Assembly: GCF_014200175.1 (NCBI RefSeq)
Contig: NZ_JACHBD010000011.1
Span: forward strand, 1-64,000
DNA: 64,000 nucleotides
Direction of reading: 5' to 3'
DNA from: Rhizobium lentis
GTDB taxonomy: Bacteria; Pseudomonadota; Alphaproteobacteria; Rhizobiales; Rhizobiaceae
The notes beneath the pieces were generated by a model. The model saw nothing but the letters and a program-made list of their open reading frames with translations. It was not told where the DNA came from and searched no databases. A program made the translations under genes and the position numbers. Of this stretch, positions 59,924 to 64,000 are shown one piece after another (within the stretch, counting starts at the first letter, position 1; each line of letters starts with the position of its first letter).

Positions 59924-60820
59924 ATGAGCATTAATTGTGAGATCCTTGACCTTCGAGCCTTCATGAGCGTCGTGGAGTTGGAGAGCTTTAATCGCGCCGC
60001 TGATGCCTTGCATATGTCGCAGCCCGCGTTGAGCCGCCGCATTCAAAAACTCGAGCAGGTCATCGGCGCGCCGCTTCTGGAACGGACAACCAGGCACGTG
60101 TCCGCGACAGCTCTCGGTACAGAACTCATGCCGCTCGTCCGACGCCTGCTGGAGGAGTTCGATGGTTCTCTCTTTGCGGTCCGCGACGTTGGAGCCAATC
60201 GCGGCGGATTGGTGACGATTGCATGTCTTCCAACCGCGGCGTTCTACTTCCTGCCTACGGTCATCCGCCAGTTCAATGAAGAATATCCAAACATCCGCTT
60301 TCGTATCCTCGATCTGCCTGCCACTGATGGTCTTCGAGCCGTGGCAAGTGGCGAGGTGGAGTTCGGCATAAACATCATTGGCACCTCCGACCCTGACCTC
60401 ACCTTCGAGCGGCTTGCGGAAGACCCATTCGTGCTTGCAGCGCGAAAGGATCATCCTCTTGCGGCAAAACAATGGGTCGAGTGGGCGGAACTAGAGCCCT
60501 ATCACTTGATTACGGTTCATCGGTCGAGCGGCAACAGAACGCTGCTCGACGCGGCACTGGCAAAATCAAACATCAAACTTCGCTGGTTTTACGAGGTAAC
60601 CCATCTGTCTACCTCCCTCGGTTTGGTTGAGGCGGGGCTTGGGATTTCGGTGCTGCCGCGAATGGCAACCCCGCGGGAAGACCATCCATTTCTGATCACC
60701 CGCCCCATCCGCAATCCCGACATATCGCGCACAATCGGTGTGGTTCGACGTCGCGGCGGCACGTTGTCACCGGCGGCAGAACGGTTTCTAGAGATGTTGA
60801 TAGGTGTATGGGGAGCGTGA
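59924..60820 (+). CDS. LysR-family transcriptional regulator
   Basis: A 298-residue LysR regulator. The HTH at residues 1-65 contains SFNRAADALHMSQPALSRRIQKLEQ and the binding domain (90-290) contains VEFGINIIGTSDP and GLGISVLPRMATPRED. It is divergent from the tautomerase/ABC operon across 113 bp, the usual LysR arrangement. It should activate that operon on sensing its substrate. ATG start at 59924. Length is standard. Confidence 0.9.
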   Translation: MSINCEILDLRAFMSVVELESFNRAADALHMSQPALSRRIQKLEQVIGAPLLERTTRHVSATALGTELMPLVRRLLEEFDGSLFAVRDVGANRGGLVTIACLPTAAFYFLPTVIRQFNEEYPNIRFRILDLPATDGLRAVASGEVEFGINIIGTSDPDLTFERLAEDPFVLAARKDHPLAAKQWVEWAELEPYHLITVHRSSGNRTLLDAALAKSNIKLRWFYEVTHLSTSLGLVEAGLGISVLPRMATPREDHPFLITRPIRNPDISRTIGVVRRRGGTLSPAAERFLEMLIGVWGA

Positions 60821-61301
60821 TTGAAAGACGCGGCAACGATGGTTCGAGCAACGCAATCGAACGTAGGTCACGTTGACGATATCCTGAGAGGAAGCGCGGA
60901 AGCAGATGGCCAATGGCGGTGGCTTTCCCCACAACCGGCGGATCTGGCCACTCTGTTGAAGGTGAGGCCGCATCAGGCCAAGGCGGTGCTGACGAGGCGT
61001 GGCCACCATGGCGCGAGGGGGTATTTGGTCGGAAAATATGCCGCTGTTCCAACAAGTTAAACTTCGCTCCAATAAATCCCTTGCCACTCGCGGTTTTTGG
61101 CGCTTTCATACACGACTAGTTTAATAGACTATGGACGGGCTGCTTTGCCGCCGAGTTCGTTTGCGGGCCGCTTTTGCGGGCCCGCTCTGCGGTCGATGTT
61201 TGTGAATGGCCGCATGACCCTCATCAACGCGTGACCCGGTGTTTATGCGTTGAAACCTCGATCGACCCCAAGGGCGCTGATGAAGCCGCAAAGGAGTTGC
61301 G
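60821..61301. other. gene-free region
   Basis: About 480 bp between the LysR gene and the FAD protein. Short open frames occur on both strands but none shows a ribosome site or coherent protein pattern. No RNA gene, terminator with U-tract or repeat was found. Confidence 0.5.
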
Positions 61302-62708
61302 ATGACGGTTCAGGGACTTTTCTCCGGAAGGGCCAATGCTGCGGCGATGATATCGGCCGTTCCGCGCATTGCGATCGTCGGGCGCGGCTTTTCCGGCATG
61401 ATGACGGCCATTGCGCTGATGAAGACGGTGCGCGCCCCCTTCCACCTGCAGCTGTTCGATCCGAACTCGTCGGTCAGCGGCGGCCAGGCGCTGGCCTCTG
61501 CCCGCGCCTCGACGATCCTCAATACTCGCGTGCGCGATCTCTCGGTCGCCGTCGGCGACAGCGACGATTTCAACGACTGGCTCTGTACCAACGCCGCCTT
61601 CCGCGCCGCCGTGCCGGCCGCCATTCCCGGTTTTCGGCAGATCTTCGTGCCGAAGGACATCTTCAGCGATTACGTCTACCAGCGGTTTTCCGAAGCGCTG
61701 GCGGCGCGCCGGGACATTACGGTGCAGGTCTGCAACGATCCTGTCGTGGCGATCCGGCGGAGCCACGGCACCCGCTTCCTGCTCGAAAGCGCCAATCCGG
61801 CCAATCCGCTATTCGATACGGTGATCCTCGCCACCGGCTATGGTCTCAGCGATCCGCATGCCGAGGAGCCGGATGCTTCGCCGGTCCGCGCCCAGCGCCT
61901 CGTGGCACGGCCGCATGCGGTGCTGCTCGGCAGCGGCATCCGCGTCGTCGACCAGTTGCTGCAGTTGCGCGATTCCGGTTATGCCGGCCAGGTGACGATC
62001 ATTTCCCGGCGCGGCTTCCTGCCCCAGAGCCATACGCCGAATTCCGCCGATCCGGTGTTCCCGGCCGAAGCGCTGCCCGAGAGCCTGCCCGACATCGTGC
62101 GCTTCATCCGCCAGGCCTGTCGCGAGGCGGAAGAAGAGGGGCGAAGCTGGCAATCGGTGATGAACGGGCTGAGGAAACATGCCCGCTCGCTTTGGAGATC
62201 GCTGCCGGCCGGCGACAAGCGTCAGTTCAACCGCCATTTGCGGGCGATCTACGACAGTCACCGCAATCGCCTGCCGGAAGCCATACACCTGCGCCTGCAG
62301 CGCGAGCTCGCCGAAGGCCGCACGGTGCTGCGCCGCGGCCGGGCCGGCCGCCGCGGCCTGAGCGGCCTGTTCTTCACGCCGGCCGGCTCCTCTGTCGAAG
62401 AGATCATCCATGCCGAGCGCATTATCGATTGCCGCTGCCAGGCGCCGGATCTTTCCACGCCGCTGATGGAGAGCCTGTTTTCCTCAGGCCTCGCCATGCC
62501 GGACGAACTGTCGCTCGGGCTGGCGGTCACTGCGCGCGGCGAGCCCTTCCTGGAGGACGGTTCGACGGTTGTCGGGCTCTTTGCCGTCGGCCCGCTCGGC
62601 CTCGGCAGCCTGCCCGATATCGATCTCGTGCCCGAGATCGTCTCCCAGGCCTATGCGGCGGCCGAACGGATCGGCGAGCGCTTCTATCCCCAGGTCAAGG
62701 CCGTCTGA
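61302..62708 (+). CDS. FAD/NAD(P)-binding protein
   Basis: A 468-residue flavoprotein of the FAD-NAD(P)-binding type (PF13454-like). The dinucleotide motif AIVGRGFSGMMTAIAL is at residues about 23-38. A second nucleotide-type segment, VLLGSGIRVVDQLLQLRD, lies near residues 207-225, and a C-terminal FAD-ring region (GLFAVGPLGLGSLPDIDLV) near the end. An N-terminal 20-residue extension precedes the core. The enzyme class is usually an oxidoreductase or hydroxylase of unknown substrate. The gene is intact. The next gene follows after 69 bp with its own stress promoter. Confidence 0.82.
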   Translation: MTVQGLFSGRANAAAMISAVPRIAIVGRGFSGMMTAIALMKTVRAPFHLQLFDPNSSVSGGQALASARASTILNTRVRDLSVAVGDSDDFNDWLCTNAAFRAAVPAAIPGFRQIFVPKDIFSDYVYQRFSEALAARRDITVQVCNDPVVAIRRSHGTRFLLESANPANPLFDTVILATGYGLSDPHAEEPDASPVRAQRLVARPHAVLLGSGIRVVDQLLQLRDSGYAGQVTIISRRGFLPQSHTPNSADPVFPAEALPESLPDIVRFIRQACREAEEEGRSWQSVMNGLRKHARSLWRSLPAGDKRQFNRHLRAIYDSHRNRLPEAIHLRLQRELAEGRTVLRRGRAGRRGLSGLFFTPAGSSVEEIIHAERIIDCRCQAPDLSTPLMESLFSSGLAMPDELSLGLAVTARGEPFLEDGSTVVGLFAVGPLGLGSLPDIDLVPEIVSQAYAAAERIGERFYPQVKAV

Positions 62709-62726
62709 AAAAGTGTGATCTTTTCG

Positions 62727-62751
62727 GAACCATCTCCGCCCCGCAGCGTTA
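62727..62751 (+). promoter_or_regulatory. EcfG-type general stress promoter of the PAS kinase
   Basis: GGAAC (62727-62731) and CGTT (62748-62751) are exactly 16 bp apart, matching the alphaproteobacterial EcfG consensus. The kinase start is at 62778, 26 bp downstream. Confidence 0.75.
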
Positions 62752-62777
62752 ACAGCGCTGGTGACCAAGAGGGGCAG

Positions 62778-64000
62778 ATGGAAGTGCTGGATCGACATGT
62801 TACGTCTCTTAGCGAAGAGGGACGCTTTCGTCTTCTGGTCGATGCCATCACCGACTACGCCATCTACATGCTGAGCCCCGAAGGCATCGTCACCAGCTGG
62901 AATACCGGCGCTCAGCGCTTCAAAGGCTACAAGCCTTCGGAAATTCTCGGCGAGCATTTTTCCCGTTTTTATGTCGAAGAAGATTGCGCGGCCGGGATTC
63001 CTGAGCGCGCGCTTGCCACGGCACTCGAGCAGGGACGGTTCGAGGGGGAGGGCTGGCGCCAGCGCAAGGACGGCAGCCGCTTCTGGGCGCATGTCGTCAT
63101 CGATCCGATCCGCCGCCCCTCCGGCGAGCTCATCGGCTTTGCCAAGATCACCCGCGATCTGACCGAACGCAGGGCAGCCGAAAACGCGATCCGTCAGAGT
63201 GAGGAACAGTTCCGCCGGCTTGTCCAGGGCGTCTCGGACTACGCGATCTACATGCTCGATCCCAATGGCAATGTCAGCAGCTGGAATTTCGGCGCCGAGC
63301 GGATCAAAGGCTATCGGCCGGATGAAATCATCGGCCGACATTTCTCGACCTTCTATACGCCGGAGGACCGCGCCGCCGGTCTGCCGGAGACCGCGCTCCG
63401 CATCGCCCGCGCCGAAGGACGGTTCGAGCGGGAAGGCTGGCGTGTCCGCAAGGACGGCACCCGCTTCTGGGCCAGCATCGTCGTCGACGTCATCCGCGGC
63501 GATGACGGAGACGTGCTCGGTTTTGCCAAGATCACCCGCGATATCACCGAGAAGATGGAGACGCAGCGGGCGCTGGAGCAGGCGCGCGAAGAGCTTTTCC
63601 AGTCGCAGAAGATGGAGGCGATCGGTCAGCTGACCGGCGGTATCGCCCATGATTTCAACAATCTGCTGATGGCCGTGCTCGGCAGCCTGGAAATCCTGAA
63701 GAAACGCATGCCGCAGGATCTCTCCCTGACATCGCTGGTCGACAATGCAATGCAGGGCGCCCAGCGCGGTGCTGCCTTGACCCAGCGCATGCTGGCCTTC
63801 TCCCGCCGGCAGGAATTGCACATGGAGCCGCTCGACGTCTCCGGTCTGGTGCGTGGGATGATGGATATTCTAAGCCGTTCGCTCGGGCCTCTCACCACCA
63901 TCGAGACCTCATTTCCCGTCAGGCTGCCGACCATCCTCACCGATCCGGCCCAGCTGGAAATGGCGATCCTCAACCTCGTCGTCAACGCGCGCGACGCAAT
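62778..64000 (+). CDS. PAS-domain sensor histidine kinase, truncated by the window end
   Basis: At least 407 residues, with the frame still open at the window edge. Two tandem PAS domains (about 20-135 and 145-260) share the pattern DYAIYMLSPEGIVTSWNTGA/DYAIYMLDPNGNVSSWNFGA, each followed by PAC sequence (GFAKITRDLTER/GFAKITRDITEK). The H-box GGIAHDFNNLLMAVLGSLEI is near residues 287-306, and the ATP-binding domain is just beginning (LVVNARDA). It may be a hybrid kinase with a receiver domain beyond the window. The start at 62778 follows GAGGGG. A stress-type promoter precedes it. Confidence 0.9.
   Translation, partial: MEVLDRHVTSLSEEGRFRLLVDAITDYAIYMLSPEGIVTSWNTGAQRFKGYKPSEILGEHFSRFYVEEDCAAGIPERALATALEQGRFEGEGWRQRKDGSRFWAHVVIDPIRRPSGELIGFAKITRDLTERRAAENAIRQSEEQFRRLVQGVSDYAIYMLDPNGNVSSWNFGAERIKGYRPDEIIGRHFSTFYTPEDRAAGLPETALRIARAEGRFEREGWRVRKDGTRFWASIVVDVIRGDDGDVLGFAKITRDITEKMETQRALEQAREELFQSQKMEAIGQLTGGIAHDFNNLLMAVLGSLEILKKRMPQDLSLTSLVDNAMQGAQRGAALTQRMLAFSRRQELHMEPLDVSGLVRGMMDILSRSLGPLTTIETSFPVRLPTILTDPAQLEMAILNLVVNARDA

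Noticed and set aside
60821..61119. Short plus- and minus-strand frames after the LysR gene
   Set aside because: No ribosome site, no hydrophobic or domain pattern, and overlapping frames on both strands.
62484..63821. Long open frame on the minus strand opposite the PAS kinase
   Set aside because: The plus strand encodes a clear two-PAS histidine kinase; the reverse frame is a high-GC shadow with no recognisable motif.
1..64000. CRISPR array, prophage or integrase/attachment-site structure
   Set aside because: No regularly spaced repeats, phage structural genes, integrase or tRNA-adjacent duplication was seen.

Overview
The window looks like an alphaproteobacterial genome of the Rhizobium type. 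The evidence is high-GC coding with rhizobial-style proteins, LexA boxes of the GTTC-N7-GTTC form, general-stress promoters of the GGAAC-N16/17-CGTT form, a RIME-like intergenic palindromic element, an HmrR-type copper regulator, a DUF1612/RHE_PE00001-type gene, and a gamma-resorcylate gene cluster arranged like the one known from a Rhizobium isolate. No rRNA, tRNA, CRISPR array or replication origin was found. The replicon cannot be fixed from the sequence.

Layout. 1-4.3 kb is a decayed accessory stretch: a small exported CxxC protein, a TauE/SafE exporter missing its N-terminus, a PepSY remnant, a SnoaL-like protein facing a LysR regulator, then abutting pieces of a helicase, an epoxide hydrolase and a second TauE/SafE protein. 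4.3-12.4 kb is an SOS island: two divergent SRAP-type proteins around one LexA box, dinB with a small CxxC/CxC protein in front, and a second LexA box that also fronts imuA-imuB-dnaE2. 12.5-16.1 kb is an operon of an ABM monooxygenase (probably frameshifted), isochorismatase-like, GST and SDR genes, faced by an AraC regulator. 16.1-18.8 kb is largely debris, with fragments of a GST-like and a phospholipase-D-like gene, plus an intact hicAB module. 18.8-26 kb is a complete gamma-resorcylate (2,6-dihydroxybenzoate) catabolic cluster: transporter, MarR regulator, flavin reductase, monooxygenase, decarboxylase, maleylacetate reductase, hydroxyquinol dioxygenase and a YciI-like protein. It ends at a 73-bp perfect palindrome.

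26.5-33 kb holds the DUF1612-type gene with a strong terminator, an ECF sigma/anti-sigma/Bax-inhibitor-1 operon, and a CopA-type ATPase with its MerR regulator under a 19-bp-spacer promoter. 33-45.5 kb holds treY (with a GGAAC-N17-CGTT promoter), a penicillin-binding protein 1C coupled to a very large PAN-alpha-2-macroglobulin, an exported MsrA, an L,D-transpeptidase and a receiver-only response regulator with its own stress promoter. 45.5-50.7 kb contains a TetR/Bcr-type efflux pair, an MFS/LacI pair with a perfect 12-bp operator, and a small exported repeat protein. 50.8-55.7 kb has two ABC exporter half-transporters with complementary defects, separated by a RIME-like repeat, and an FMN-type oxidoreductase. 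55.7-60.8 kb has a 275-bp element with 34-bp inverted ends, then an ABC importer operon with a 4-oxalomesaconate-tautomerase-like enzyme and a divergent LysR regulator. The window ends with an FAD/NAD(P)-binding protein and a truncated PAS histidine kinase under a third stress promoter.

How the parts connect: three separate transcription units (treY, the receiver protein and the PAS kinase) share an EcfG-like promoter. The SOS genes are grouped under two LexA sites. The gra cluster has a shared TTGCA-N2-TGCAA dyad before both its operon and its transporter. The best candidates for something undescribed are the SRAP paralogue lacking catalytic residues, the small cysteine-rich SOS-linked protein before dinB, and the ECF sigma/BI-1 linkage.
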